This document shows, piece by piece, positions 26,123 through 35,130 of a stretch of DNA of 64,000 nt; the stretch's first letter is position 1, and every line of letters begins with the position of its first letter. The notes beneath the pieces were generated by a model. The model saw only the letters and a program-made list of their open reading frames with translations, was not told the DNA's origin and made no database searches. Source of the stretch: Arthrobacter sp. Soil764 (lineage in GTDB: Bacteria; Actinomycetota; Actinomycetes; Actinomycetales; Micrococcaceae); NCBI RefSeq assembly GCF_001428075.1, contig NZ_LMSI01000024.1, positions 62,001 to 126,000 on the forward strand. The letters are read 5' to 3'. The translations under genes and the position numbers were made by a program.

Positions 26123-27644
26123 CGGCTTCGAAGAACTCCCGGACCTTCTGCCGGGGGTCGGCTTCCAGCCGGGACTCGCCGTCGAGCATCATGGTGGTGC
26201 GCTGCGGTCCGTACTCCGGCCACGCGAGGTGTTCCGTGCCGGGCGTTCCCGTGCCTGCGAACGCCGCCCAGGCCCGGCTCATGGCGTCGCTCAGGGGCTG
26301 GGGAGCCTTGGCCCGGGTGAGGAAGGCCGCTTCCGGCGCGTCCAGGTGCCGGAAGACGAAGGGGATGTCCAGGGCGTGGCAGGCTCCCAGCTTCCCGCCC
26401 ATGGCCGGGCTGCGCCAGGTGAACAGGTACGCGAAGTTCTTTCCGCCGGCAGCCTCCCGGCGGGCGGCCAGCAGCCGGTTGCTGGGCTGGCGGTAGAGGG
26501 AGTCTGCGATGGCCGCTTCCAGGAGTTCCTTGCCTGCCGGTTCCCTGCCCAACAGCCGGGTGAGTGCCTCCGCATAACCGGGGGTGGCTTCAGGTGGGAC
26601 GCCGGCGCCGGACAGTACGGCGCCGGCGCGGTCCGGATAGCCCGGGTCAGACGCGGAGTCCGGGCGCATCTCGACGGCGAACGAGCCCTCGTTCAGGTTG
26701 GTGCCGATCAGCAGGTCCACCCCACGGTTGACCCCGTTGCGGACGGCCTCCAGCGGTGGCACCGGCAGCGACGGCGTGCCCACCGTGGGCTGGAACGGCA
26801 GCGGAACCGCGAACGACTCCTGCGCAGCACGCCTCTCCAGGGCGGCCTGGGCTTGCAGCAGCCGCTCCACTGGCAGGGTCAGCAGCTCCTTTGCTGAGGA
26901 GCCGTCCAAACCGCAGAGTTCAAGGAATGCGGCGGTGATCCGCGCAGATTCCTCCGGTCGGCGGTAACGTTCGGCCGTGCCGCTTTGCATGATGGCCCGG
27001 CGGAAGAGTCCTTCCGACGACGGCATGCCCAGCAGGGTGCCGATGGCTGCGGCGCCGGCGGATTCGCCGAAGATGGTCACGTTGTGGGGGTCGCCGCCGA
27101 AGGCGCCGACGTTGCGGCGGACCCAGCGCAGGGCCTCCAGTTGGTCCAGCAGGGCAAGGTTGGACGAGTCACTGTAATCCGGCCCCAACAGGTCCGCCAG
27201 GTGCAGGAAACCCAGCGCACCCAGCCGGTAGTTGACGGACACCAGCACCACGCCCGCCGCGGCGGCGAGCCGGGCGCCGTCGTGCATTGCATCACTGTTG
27301 GCGCCCATGAGGTACGCGCCGCCATGGATCCATACCATCACCGGCCTGGCCGGCCCGTCCGTCCCGGGCGTCCAGACGTTCAGGTTCAGGCAGCCCTCTT
27401 CGCCCCAGGAGCGCGGCGTTGAGCCGGGGGGTGCATGGGATTCAGGGTTCTGGGGAGCGGCCGGGCCGGGGGTGGTGCAATCGAGCACGCCGGTCCAGGG
27501 CACCACCGGCCTCGGCGGCCGGAAGCGGTTGGCTCCCGACGGCGGTTCCGCGTAGGGGATGCCAAGGAACCGCTCGATGGTGGTCCCGTCAGTCTCGAGG
27601 GAGCAACCGCGGACGGATCCGTCCGGGGTGGAGAGGCGCGTCAT
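26100..27644 (-). CDS. Type-B carboxylesterase
   Basis: A 514-aa alpha/beta hydrolase of the carboxylesterase/cholinesterase family. FLGIPYAEPPSGANRF, the EGCLNLNVWTP segment, the oxyanion hole VMVWIHGGAY, the nucleophile in NVTIFGESAGA (Ser about residue 190) and a His in GACHALDIPFVF are in the right order. The triad acid is expected near NEGSF. There is no signal peptide. The start at 27644 gives the usual N-terminus TRLSTPDGSVRG. Natural ester substrate unknown. Confidence 0.92.
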   Translation of the reverse strand: MTRLSTPDGSVRGCSLETDGTTIERFLGIPYAEPPSGANRFRPPRPVVPWTGVLDCTTPGPAAPQNPESHAPPGSTPRSWGEEGCLNLNVWTPGTDGPARPVMVWIHGGAYLMGANSDAMHDGARLAAAAGVVLVSVNYRLGALGFLHLADLLGPDYSDSSNLALLDQLEALRWVRRNVGAFGGDPHNVTIFGESAGAAAIGTLLGMPSSEGLFRRAIMQSGTAERYRRPEESARITAAFLELCGLDGSSAKELLTLPVERLLQAQAALERRAAQESFAVPLPFQPTVGTPSLPVPPLEAVRNGVNRGVDLLIGTNLNEGSFAVEMRPDSASDPGYPDRAGAVLSGAGVPPEATPGYAEALTRLLGREPAGKELLEAAIADSLYRQPSNRLLAARREAAGGKNFAYLFTWRSPAMGGKLGACHALDIPFVFRHLDAPEAAFLTRAKAPQPLSDAMSRAWAAFAGTGTPGTEHLAWPEYGPQRTTMMLDGESRLEADPRQKVREFFEAVRLQPAS

Positions 27645-27747
27645 GGTTGACAGGTTACGACACGGGCGCAGGTAGGCTGGCATCACCGTTCGGCAGTGGG
27701 CGGCCACAGTGGTGTGGCTTTTAACTAATGTCCGGGAGGTAAGACGC

Positions 27748-28500
27748 GTGCTCAACGCCGGCGTCCCTGAAGACGAGGACTTCGCAGACGTTGCCCTGCA
27801 TATCCAGGAGTCGTTCCTGCAGAACCCCGAGGTTGAGGCGTTCCTCCAGGATCTGGCGTCCTACGCGGCGGGGCGGATCGGCGGCCAGGGGCACGTATGC
27901 TCCTGTGAAATCGTGGTGCTGCGGCCCAAGAAACCCGCGACGAGCGCCGGCAGCAACCTCAGTGCACCGCTCATGTCGCAGCTGGAGTTGAGACTCGGCG
28001 ATGGTCCGGGCACCACGGCCATGCGAACGGCAAAGACAGTGCTGGTTCCGGACCTGCGGCGGGAAGAGCGTTGGCCGGAATACGTCCAGGCCGTCCAGCG
28101 GCAGGGTTTCCGCTCGGTGCTGAGCATCCCGGCGTCGCTGGAAGGGGATTCGCAGGGCGTCCTCACGTTCCACTGCTCGCAGCCCCTCACCTTTGGCAGC
28201 CAGGGCATCGATGCCGCCGAAGCGTTCGTCCGGCAGGCTTCCAAGGGCCTGGGTCTTGCCCTGCGGATGCTGAAGCTGGAAGAGACCAGGGACGGCATGA
28301 GCGCCGCCATGCAGACACGCACGGTGATCGACCTGGCAACCGGTGCCATCATGGCGCAGAACCGCTGCAGCCAGGCAACGGCGTTCAAGCTGCTGCGGGA
28401 TGCCTCAAGCACCAGGAACATGAAACTCAGGGACGTTGCGGCAGCCGTTGTCGCGTCAGTGGCCGGCGCCGCGGACACCTTCACCTACTTCGACGAGTGA
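27748..28500 (+). CDS. GAF-ANTAR RNA-binding regulator
   Basis: A 250-aa protein with an N-terminal GAF domain (about residues 25-165, including LRREERWPEYVQAV and FRSVLSIPASLEGDSQGVL) and a C-terminal ANTAR domain (MQTRTVIDLATGAIMAQNRC and ATAFKLLRDASSTRN). ANTAR binds RNA hairpins to prevent termination; the GAF domain is the likely sensor. GTG 27748 is chosen because GGGAGGT sits 7 nt before it. It is related in design to the gene at 1784. Confidence 0.88.
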   Translation: MLNAGVPEDEDFADVALHIQESFLQNPEVEAFLQDLASYAAGRIGGQGHVCSCEIVVLRPKKPATSAGSNLSAPLMSQLELRLGDGPGTTAMRTAKTVLVPDLRREERWPEYVQAVQRQGFRSVLSIPASLEGDSQGVLTFHCSQPLTFGSQGIDAAEAFVRQASKGLGLALRMLKLEETRDGMSAAMQTRTVIDLATGAIMAQNRCSQATAFKLLRDASSTRNMKLRDVAAAVVASVAGAADTFTYFDE

Positions 28501-28805
28501 GGGTCTTTCCGCTCCGGGTCCTTCTGCTTCGGGTCGTGCCGTCCCGGCTGCCGCGCGGAAAGGGCAGAGCCGCTCAGGGGAGCCCGGAGCGGCAGGCCCT
28601 CCGCAGCGCAATGTTCATTGACAGCCTGCGCCAGCGCATCACGTTCCTTGGCTGAAAGGTCCGTCTGGCCCGAACAGTAGTCCCGGATGACCTGTTCAGA
28701 GGCGTCCCCGCCCAGCCCGGCGAACTCCAGCCACAGTTGTGCCAGGTCCAGCCGGTACTCCTTGATGACGGCACCGGTCAGGGCCTGCTGGTCCACGGCA
28801 TCCAT
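28485..28805 (-). CDS. Hypothetical 106-aa protein
   Basis: A small hydrophilic protein. The first 75 residues look helical (MDAVDQQALTGAVIKEYRLD, LAQLWLEFAGLGGDASEQVI) and the tail is basic and Pro/Lys-rich. AAGGA precedes the ATG. It converges on the GAF-ANTAR gene and overlaps its last 16 nt. No family recognised. Confidence 0.6.
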   Translation of the reverse strand: MDAVDQQALTGAVIKEYRLDLAQLWLEFAGLGGDASEQVIRDYCSGQTDLSAKERDALAQAVNEHCAAEGLPLRAPLSGSALSARQPGRHDPKQKDPERKDPHSSK

Positions 28806-29000
28806 TGCTCATCCTTGCCTTGGTTGCAGTACTACAGTTGCGGTTCGGAACGGCCGGCACGGTGGATGGGCAGAGATTGAAAAGTTTGAGCGGGAATTTG
28901 AGGCATCCCTGCCGGGGGACCTTCGCCCCTAGGCAGGAAACTCCGGGACGCGGTCCACTGAAGTGTCTGGAGCAGGCGAGGACAAGAGGAGACAAAGACC

Positions 29001-29285
29001 ATGGGCACATGTGATGTCTGCGGCAACAGCGAGGGCCGCATTTTCACCGTCAGTATGGGAAACCAGTCCGGCACCTTCGACAGCTTCGAATGTGCCATCC
29101 ACATGATGGCTCCCGCTTGTGAGCACTGCGGCTGCCGGATCCTGGGCCATCCTGTTGAAAGCGAAGCCGGCATCTACTGTTGCCTCCATTGCGCCAGGGA
29201 AGCAGGAAATCCCCACCAGGCCGCCAAAGCCGGGCACTCCACGGTGGCCGTGCCGGCGCAGGGGACGTCAACAGGCCAGGGCTAG
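29001..29285 (+). CDS. Small Cys-rich (zinc-ribbon-like) protein
   Basis: A 94-aa protein with paired cysteines: CDVCGNSEG at residues 4-12, then CEHCGCRILG (about 41-50) and CCLHCAREAG (about 60-69). These probably bind one or two zinc ions. GAGGAG precedes the ATG. It lies 35 nt ahead of a universal stress protein gene, so both may belong to a stress operon. DNA, RNA or protein binding cannot be told apart from sequence. Confidence 0.7.
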   Translation: MGTCDVCGNSEGRIFTVSMGNQSGTFDSFECAIHMMAPACEHCGCRILGHPVESEAGIYCCLHCAREAGNPHQAAKAGHSTVAVPAQGTSTGQG

Positions 29286-29320
29286 CCCACATCAGATAGT
29301 GCACCAGGAAAAGGAAAACC

Positions 29321-29758
29321 GTGGCCGGAAACGGAAGCTTCAGGATCGTGGTGGGCGTGGACGGTTCCGAGCAGTCCCGGTCGGCCATGGACTGGGCGAT
29401 TGAGGAATCCCGGCTCCGCAAGGGTGAGCTCCAGGCGTTGACCGCATGGAGCTTCCCCTACGTCAGTGATGCACTCGGCACCGCTTGGGACTACGAGATC
29501 TTCCAGAAGGACGCGCAGGCCATCCTTGAGGCGGAGCTGGAACGCGTCAAGGACCAGGGCGTTGCCATCACAGGAAAGATCGTGGAGGGCAACCCGGCGG
29601 CCGCACTTATTGACGCTTCCCGCGACGCGGACCTGGTGGCAGTCGGCTCCCGGGGTCATGGCGGATTCACCGGAATGCTGCTCGGTTCTGTCTCCCACCA
29701 GACCATCCACCACGCGCACTGCCCGGTGCTGGTCATCCGCGAACCTGCCGCCGACTAG
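29321..29758 (+). CDS. Universal stress protein, UspA family
   Basis: A 145-aa Usp domain protein. FRIVVGVDGSEQSRSAMDWA opens the fold. The ATP-binding pattern G-x2-G-x9-G-S (GSRGHGGFTGMLLGS) and HHAHCPVLVIR close it, so it belongs to the ATP-binding subclass. GTG 29321 is the start. The stop TAG is part of a CTAG (29755-29758) at which an IS5-type element begins, so the mobile island abuts the gene without removing its end. Confidence 0.93.
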   Translation: MAGNGSFRIVVGVDGSEQSRSAMDWAIEESRLRKGELQALTAWSFPYVSDALGTAWDYEIFQKDAQAILEAELERVKDQGVAITGKIVEGNPAAALIDASRDADLVAVGSRGHGGFTGMLLGSVSHQTIHHAHCPVLVIREPAAD

Positions 29759-30282
29759 GGTGTGTCTCCTAAAGCTGTCAGCCAGATGCTAACTGCCCGG
29801 AGAACGGCTCCGCCGCGGTAGGTGAGTGCGAGTTTGTCGTAGCGCGTTGCCAGGGCCCGCCACTGCTTGAAGATATTGAAGTTGCGTTCGACGACGTTGC
29901 GGCCTTTGTAGTCCTCTTTGTCGAAGGCCGGCGGCCTGCCGCCGGTGGATCCGCGTCGTTTTCGATGACCGATCTGATCGGATGGCTGCGGGATAACCGC
30001 TACGATGCCGCGGTTGCGAAGGTGGGTCCGGATCGCCCTGGATGAGTAGGCCTTGTCACCGCGGACACGGTCCGGGCGGGTTCGTGGCCTGCCCGGACCG
30101 GCACGGTTGATCTTCAGTTGGTCGATCAGGTGGGTGAACATCGGCGCATCTCCGCCCTGACCGGGGGCGACCAGCAGTACTAATGGCCTGCCTTTGCCGT
30201 CGACGAGGGCGTGGATCTTGGTGCTCAGTCCGCCGCGGGAACGGCCGATCGCATGATCGTCTGGTTCATCAAACAGATTCAT
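29755..30282 (-). CDS. IS5-family transposase, C-terminal part (orfB)
   Basis: The second ORF of a two-ORF IS5-family (IS427-group-like) element. PDDHAIGRSRGGLSTKIHAL opens it. Catalytic Asp is in RVRGDKAYSSRAI and Glu in GRNVVERNFNIFKQW, two members of the DDE triad. The frame overlaps orfA, and full transposase is expected from a frameshift. Its TAG stop is made from the CTAG at the element boundary, not from the element itself. Confidence 0.9.
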   Translation of the reverse strand: MNLFDEPDDHAIGRSRGGLSTKIHALVDGKGRPLVLLVAPGQGGDAPMFTHLIDQLKINRAGPGRPRTRPDRVRGDKAYSSRAIRTHLRNRGIVAVIPQPSDQIGHRKRRGSTGGRPPAFDKEDYKGRNVVERNFNIFKQWRALATRYDKLALTYRGGAVLRAVSIWLTALGDTP

Positions 30283-30697
30283 GTAATTCGACGGGGCCCC
30301 CTGTGGTGCGGGGAAGATTGGTGCCGTGCTGGTGGGCGCGGTTCACAGTCGAGTCAACTGAGATCGACCAGTCCACTTCACCGCGGGCATCCGCGACCGT
30401 CAGCAGCCCGGCCAGGATTTTGTCCCAGGTTCCGTCACCGCTATAGCGGCGGTGCCGTTTCCAGATCGTCTGCCACGGACCAAACTCGGCTGGCACATCC
30501 CGCCAGGCGATGCCGCACCCGTAGCGGTAGATGATGCCCTCCACCACGCGTCGTTCATCCCGGAAGGGACGACCACGGCGACCAGCGGAGGACGGCAGCA
30601 ACGGCTGAATGCGGCCCACTGCCCATCAGTCAAAACAGAAGTACGAGACACCCATCAAGCATCCCGAACAACTGACCCGGGATTTAGGAGACACGCC
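29759..30697 (-). mobile_element. IS5-family insertion sequence (IS427-like), 939 bp
   Basis: Ends GGTGTGTCTCCTAA (left) and, reversed, GGCGTGTCTCCTAA (right) are inverted repeats with one mismatch. CTAG flanks the element at 29755-29758 and 30698-30701. Both transposase ORFs lie inside in the leftward direction. Size and two-ORF layout fit IS427-type members. A frameshift in orfA suggests the copy is inactive. Confidence 0.9.
30269..30651 (-). pseudogene. IS5-family transposase N-terminal ORF (orfA), frameshifted
   Basis: The start MSRTSVLTDGQWA (from 30651) is in one frame, and the continuation RIQPLLPSSAGRRGRPFRDE is in the next frame. They meet at about 30612-30620, where one C appears lost from a GGGCCCGC-type run. 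The rest reads GIAWRDVPAEFGPWQTIWKR and VDWSISVDSTVNRAHQHG, with the first catalytic Asp. The break would stop orfA translation, so the element is probably non-autonomous. Confidence 0.75.
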
Positions 30698-30701
30698 CTA
30701 G

Positions 30702-30872
30702 GGGTAGGGAAAAATGGCGCGCGGTACGAGCGGTTGGCGCAGCAGCGGTAGTCTCCGAGTCCTCGTTCGACTGCGAGGAGAGTGTTGCGGCCGTGCCATT
30801 CGGGCGAGTATGCCGGAGCGTAAACCCGCTCCGTCGCGAGGACGAAGCCGGTCTAGACGTCGAGTGTTTCGG
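30702..30872. other. Short gap inside the island boundary
   Basis: No gene could be supported. The sequence is rich in CG and has a small hairpin (GAGCG-TAAACC-CGCTC) near 30820. Short open frames on both strands are Arg/Ser-rich, as random GC-rich sequence gives. Confidence 0.4.
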
Positions 30873-32510
30873 CTAGAAAGTGTAGCGAGTGTCTGACGTT
30901 TCAATCACGAGACCGCCGTTGACCAAGTATGCGGCCCTCCGTGGCTTCGGCAGCTCAACCGTCTGGCCGGTGAAAGACTCTAAATCAAAGACACCGGAGG
31001 TTTTCCGGGTGTTGAGAAGGACGTGGCTCCCAACCACCTGCGGGCGATCATAGTAGTCCGCCGGTTGGTAATTGACCGTCTCACCTTCGTTGGCCTGGAA
31101 GAACTTCTCTCCGGCCAGTCCAGCGACTCCTCCGGCTGTCTGCTGCAGGATCTGGGGTGACGCGTCGAGATTCCATGAAGCAATCAGGTCACCGCTGAAG
31201 GTGATATGCATCAGCAAGCCCGAGTATGCGCCGATGAACAGTCCTTCGCCGCCAACTGCAAGCTGTATGAAATATGCCCAGTCCGGACGGGACATGCCAG
31301 AGACGGCAACGCCCTGGAAACTATGCTCCTTCGTTTCTTCGTTCAACCGGAAGGCGGCGACCACTTCACCGGCGAACGTGTAGACGAAGACATGATCGAT
31401 CACGGATATAGCCAGGAGTCGCTGAGCGATGGAGGCATGAACAGAACGCACGGCAGAGCTTGGCTTCATGCCCCTTTCTCCGAACGCGCGCATCACCTCC
31501 CTCACCTCCGGAGCAGAGGCAAGGCTAAATGCGGCTACCTGCCGACCGTCCGTGGTGTAGATGCGGACGTTGACCTCGCTGTCCACGGAAACAACACAAT
31601 CCCCGTGCGGGTCCGCACGAAGCCTTCCCCAATCCAGTTCAACCGCGCCGACCCGTGCCCCGTCCGGTCCGATGATTTCCGTAGGTACGTACCTCGTTCG
31701 ATCGGCACGGGTACTGAAACCGGTCTGCAGCCAGACATTGCCTCCGGCCGAAACCGCCTCGGCGGTGCGAGTCCGCTGCGAGCCCTTCGGGAGCGGGGCC
31801 TCGACCCGTGAAGCAACAGGCCAGCTTTCCATGGGGTTCTCTGCGTCACTCGGCATTTCGGGGTCTACTGCTCGCCGTCCAGGCACGAGCCCTAGGAGAC
31901 GTGCCTGAGCCGCTGGCATTCCCTTCCTGAAAGGGACAGGGTCTGCAGAAACAGGAGCCGGCGCGGGGGCAGTGCGGTGGAAGAAGATCTTGGCGCCCTG
32001 GGCTTCCACAATCAATTGCCCGGCATCCCGCATTGCCCGCCAGACTGAGCGAAGCCGGACCCGGTCTTCGGGTGAAAAGACCTTGCGGACATCTTTGATG
32101 TCGGTGACCTCGTTGGCGGCGACGATCTCACGGATCTTGGCAACGATGTTCAGGTATTCGGCACTGCATGGCTGCGACTCTTCAGAGCTGAAGTGGCCGC
32201 AGAAGCTGTCGAGTACTTTCATGCTACCCATGTCGCTGCGGACCGCGGCGAACGCAAAGGCCTCCTGACTGAGGAGGGGGTAGAAAAAGTAGGTGGTGAT
32301 TCCTTTCTTCCGGTCATAATCGGAGACCTGCTCGTCACGGAGGTTCTGCCAATAGACCGGCATCAGCGTGGGGTCTTTCTCCGCCGCTTGGATCTCGGAT
32401 GGCATGAGGCTGACGGCGCGGTGAAATGCGGCGCTTGCTGCAGCGGGCTTGGAGGCACTCAGCGCGTTTTGCACGAGCTCCCAAGAGTCCCAGTACGGAT
32501 GAAGTGTCAT
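30873..32510 (-). CDS. Hypothetical 545-aa protein with a propeller-like C-terminal half
   Basis: The N-terminal 190 residues look helical (YWDSWELVQNALSASKPAAA; AEYLNIVAKIREIVAANEVT). After a Pro/Ala linker, residues 240-545 are strand-rich with repeats of about 40-50 residues ending in phrases such as VRIYTTDGRQVAAFSL, VFVYTFAGEVVAAFRL and LMHITFSGDLIASWNL. This pattern suits a beta-propeller. No signal or transmembrane segment is seen. ATG 32510 is preferred to ATG 32555 because GGGGAT precedes it. I do not recognise a named family. It is the first large gene of the island. Confidence 0.7.
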   Translation of the reverse strand: MTLHPYWDSWELVQNALSASKPAAASAAFHRAVSLMPSEIQAAEKDPTLMPVYWQNLRDEQVSDYDRKKGITTYFFYPLLSQEAFAFAAVRSDMGSMKVLDSFCGHFSSEESQPCSAEYLNIVAKIREIVAANEVTDIKDVRKVFSPEDRVRLRSVWRAMRDAGQLIVEAQGAKIFFHRTAPAPAPVSADPVPFRKGMPAAQARLLGLVPGRRAVDPEMPSDAENPMESWPVASRVEAPLPKGSQRTRTAEAVSAGGNVWLQTGFSTRADRTRYVPTEIIGPDGARVGAVELDWGRLRADPHGDCVVSVDSEVNVRIYTTDGRQVAAFSLASAPEVREVMRAFGERGMKPSSAVRSVHASIAQRLLAISVIDHVFVYTFAGEVVAAFRLNEETKEHSFQGVAVSGMSRPDWAYFIQLAVGGEGLFIGAYSGLLMHITFSGDLIASWNLDASPQILQQTAGGVAGLAGEKFFQANEGETVNYQPADYYDRPQVVGSHVLLNTRKTSGVFDLESFTGQTVELPKPRRAAYLVNGGLVIETSDTRYTF

Positions 32511-33071
32511 TTGATCCCCAGTCGAAGTCACTGGGCCCATTGTGGCAGAAGACATTGAACCAGAGACGTTCCGGCTCTGCTTGGCGAACGAAAAACCTGC
32601 TCGGTCGCGTGACGAAACGGGATCTTTCGAAAGGCAGTTTAGAGCAGAGGCAACTGGGCTGCAGACCCAGCGAGGTGGGCAACGGTCCCCGGAAGTCGTA
32701 GCCCGTGAAGAACATCCAGCCTGCCACGGCGAGTCCGCCTAGGACAGCAAGCGTGATGACCAGCGCGAGGATCACGGTCTCTTATGCTGCGAGGCGGCTT
32801 TTCCCGCTCCGAGCGTCAAGACGGTCGAGGCGGCACTGAGATCCGAGGCTCCCAAGCGAAGACACTGATCGGCGGCGTCCCGCTGCCGGCGGTGGCCTAG
32901 GCTGGTGTCGGCGCTAAATCCGCGGGTCACTCCTCGGATAATCGACACAGCAGGCCGGTGAAGATGGGGGACAGCCGTGGGTAGACGAAGCGAAGGGGTT
33001 CCTCAGGAGCCGGGCTACGTGAGCCATATGCGGGCGAACAGCTGATCTACCGCAGAGCGGAAAACGGCGAG
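32511..33071. other. Gap with possible gene remnant
   Basis: Mostly without a supported gene. On the minus strand from 32775 a short membrane-like N-terminus can be read (MILALVITLAVLGGLAVAGW), followed by sequence that runs into the 545-aa gene in another frame. It may be a truncated small membrane protein. The right part (32977 on) holds the start of the frameshifted gene described next. Confidence 0.35.
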
Positions 33072-33374
33072 ATGGTGGGCTACACAGCCGCCGAGTACGG
33101 TGTTCGCAAGGACGACGGCGGAGGCCTGGTCAAGCCCGTCAACAGTTCTGGGGGGCTGCTGTTCCTGGCGATCCTGATCAGTCTGGCGTTCGGCGGCATG
33201 CTCTACGGCATCGTGCAGATGGCACTCACCGACCAATGGGACATCTTCGGCAGAACCTGGTGGATGTATGTAGTGGTCCTCTATCCGCTCTTTGCGGCCT
33301 GGACGGGCTACTTCAGCGAGCGTAAGGCCGAGAAGCTCCGCGCTAGCCGGAACCTGCCGAGGCCAGTGGAGTAG
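32977..33374 (+). pseudogene. Small membrane protein gene with a one-base frameshift
   Basis: GTG 32977 follows GGGGGA by about 6 nt and reads MGRRSEGVPQEPGYVS. It then loses frame near 33015-33020 and stops. The +1 frame continues PYAGEQLIYRRAENGEMVGY, then a two-helix membrane protein (LLFLAILISLAFGGMLYGIV; MYVVVLYPLFAAW) ending at 33374. One missing C in AGCC(C) explains the break. If translated only from ATG 33072, a 100-aa protein would still be made. Function unknown. Confidence 0.65.
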
Positions 33375-33465
33375 AACCACGGAGACTGCCGGCTCGTGAC
33401 CTCCTGCGCCAAGACGTAACCAAAAGGCAACCGGCGCCCCTGCCGGCACATGTCATGCTGGGCCC

Positions 33466-34056
33466 ATGAAGAGGCTGTATGGCATAGCGCTGAGCCTGCT
33501 CCTCGTATCCGGGGCGGCAGGTTGCGCTACGCCCGGTGTGTGTCCGGCCATCGGTTGGAGCAATTCTGTGACGGTGGTTCTGGACGGGCCGGTGGATGCT
33601 GTGGCCAAGGTTCAGTTCTGCCCGGGCGGAGTCTGCGCCGTCACTCCACAGCCCACCACAGCCCCGAAATCGACTATCACCCCCACCGACGGTGCCATCC
33701 CCGGCCAGGCGGCTACCGCTACACACCTGACACCTGGGACTCAAATGCCAGGGACGATGTACAGCTTCTACACCGGCAGGAAGGTAGATGACCGCACCTG
33801 GCAGTTCAGCACCCCCATGACCGCACCGAAGAGCGCCACCGTGCGTGCGCTGAATGCTGAAGGCGATGTACTTGCCGAGCGGGACGTGGAACTGACCTGG
33901 ACCCGCGTCGGCGGCAGCGCACAATGCGGCGGCCCGTCAACGACCGGACCTATCACCCTGTCCTTGGAGGTAGCCGGCAGGGTTCATCCGTCCGCAGCCC
34001 AGGGCCGGGAGTCGGGGGCGGTCTGGGCGAGCCCGGAGGTAATGGGGGCAACCTGA
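33466..34056 (+). CDS. Hypothetical lipoprotein, 196 aa
   Basis: MKRLYGIALSLLLVSGAAGC is a classical lipoprotein signal with lipobox SGAAGC (lipidated Cys about residue 20), so the protein is anchored outside the membrane. The mature part has two further Cys pairs (CPAIG, CPGGVC), Thr/Pro-rich linkers and a strand-rich domain (RTWQFSTPMTAPKSATVRAL). No family recognised. Its GC-rich codons look native to actinobacteria. Confidence 0.75.
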   Translation: MKRLYGIALSLLLVSGAAGCATPGVCPAIGWSNSVTVVLDGPVDAVAKVQFCPGGVCAVTPQPTTAPKSTITPTDGAIPGQAATATHLTPGTQMPGTMYSFYTGRKVDDRTWQFSTPMTAPKSATVRALNAEGDVLAERDVELTWTRVGGSAQCGGPSTTGPITLSLEVAGRVHPSAAQGRESGAVWASPEVMGAT

Positions 34057-34188
34057 GGGCTCATTCGCCGCCGACCTGGCTGTGAGTCTACGACGGAATC
34101 CTTGGCGGAATCTGTATTTCCGGCGGCCATGTAGGGGATCTCTACGCATGTTTCCGTGCAGAGACCCGTTGCCAGCTTGGGAGTTCCC

Positions 34189-34254
34189 GTGAAGAAGTTC
34201 GTTACCCCCGCACTGTTTGCCGTCCTGGCAACGCGTAGCGGGTACGGGACGTGA
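34189..34254 (+). pseudogene. Remnant of a secreted-protein 5' end
   Basis: GTG 34189 opens MKKFVTPALFAVLATRSGYG and then stops (TGA 34252-34254), four bases into the next gene. It resembles the first residues of a signal peptide whose remainder has been lost. The overlap with the next start may be chance. Confidence 0.35.
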
Positions 34255-34685
34255 GTACCGGAACCTTCGCCGTCGGTTTGGTCGCCTGCGCGTCCCGGAA
34301 GCTGCAGCGGCCGGCGCCGGCCCGGGACCTCTACGTCTCCCCGCTATTCAAGAAGGCATCGGCCTTCGCCGAGTCGTCCTGCGTCCGCTGGTATGTCCTG
34401 TCCGCCAAACATCGCCTGGTCCATCCGGATACGGTGCTCGAGCCCTATGACCAGCGGCTCAGCGGCAGCCGCGCATCCGCAGCCAACCAGGAGTGGGCCG
34501 ACATGGTCCGGAAGCAGCTGGAGGACGAGCTGAACGGAGTCGAGAACATCACGCTCCTCGCCCTGGCCGGCGAGCAGTACCGGACCATCCTCCGGGACGT
34601 CCCCTGGCCCTACGAGGTCCCAATGCAGGGTCTCGGTATTGGCCAGCAGCTCGGCTGGCTGACCAGGAAGCTGGCTGAGGCGTGA
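34251..34685 (+). CDS. DUF6884-type protein
   Basis: A 144-aa protein with the pattern VACASRKL, APARDLYVSPLF, WYVLSAKHRLV and a C-terminal GLGIGQQLGWL, as in the DUF6884 family found in phages, islands and some chromosomes. The CxS-K-L opening and SAKHxL motif suggest a nucleotide or base-modifying fold, but the function is unproven. GTG 34251 is the start. Presence in this island fits mobile cargo. Confidence 0.8.
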   Translation: MSTGTFAVGLVACASRKLQRPAPARDLYVSPLFKKASAFAESSCVRWYVLSAKHRLVHPDTVLEPYDQRLSGSRASAANQEWADMVRKQLEDELNGVENITLLALAGEQYRTILRDVPWPYEVPMQGLGIGQQLGWLTRKLAEA

Positions 34686-34847
34686 GAATAGATAGCTGGA
34701 TGCCGTGGCGGAGAAGAAGATCGACGAGCATTCCCGCCGGGCCATCAACCGCCAGTACTACAAGCCCGCCCCCGAGAGTCCCGAACACCCGAGACGGCGG
34801 AGCTGGTTGTCGCTGCCGATGAACGCGAACGCCGCTAAGCTCCCACT

Positions 34848-35033
34848 ATGGGGAAAACAATCAACGGCAGGGCCTTCGCGGTTGTCGCGGGCCTTTCGGT
34901 TGCGGCGATTTCGCTGCTTGCCGCGTGGGTGAATGGCAACATCCCGCTACCAGCTGTCCTCGCCACGTCCCTGATTCTTGGAGTAGCCACATTCCTGGCC
35001 ACCAACAGGAAGGACGCCAAGAACTCCAGCTAG
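34848..35033 (+). CDS. Small two-helix membrane protein, 61 aa
   Basis: MGKTINGRAFAVVAGLSVAA and ISLLAAW form one helix and LPAVLATSLILGVATFLA a second, with a short polar tail (NRKDAKNSS). No family recognised. Confidence 0.5.
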   Translation: MGKTINGRAFAVVAGLSVAAISLLAAWVNGNIPLPAVLATSLILGVATFLATNRKDAKNSS

Positions 35034-35130
35034 AGGATCCCCAAGGGGACTAGTGGAAACACGCGGGGGCCCCATCCGTACGGCCTGGGGGGCCGCGACA
35101 AATAGCTAAAAGGCAAATGGAAGGAATGGC

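Noticed and set aside
30702..30872. Possible tRNA or attachment site next to the IS (a GTTCGACT T-loop-like string)
   Set aside because: No acceptor stem or D-arm could be built, and the stem beside the string does not pair as a T-arm.
34705..34932. ORF of 75 codons overlapping the small membrane gene at 34848
   Set aside because: Its second half is Arg/Leu/Ser-rich out-of-frame sequence of the next gene, and no clear ribosome-binding site was seen.
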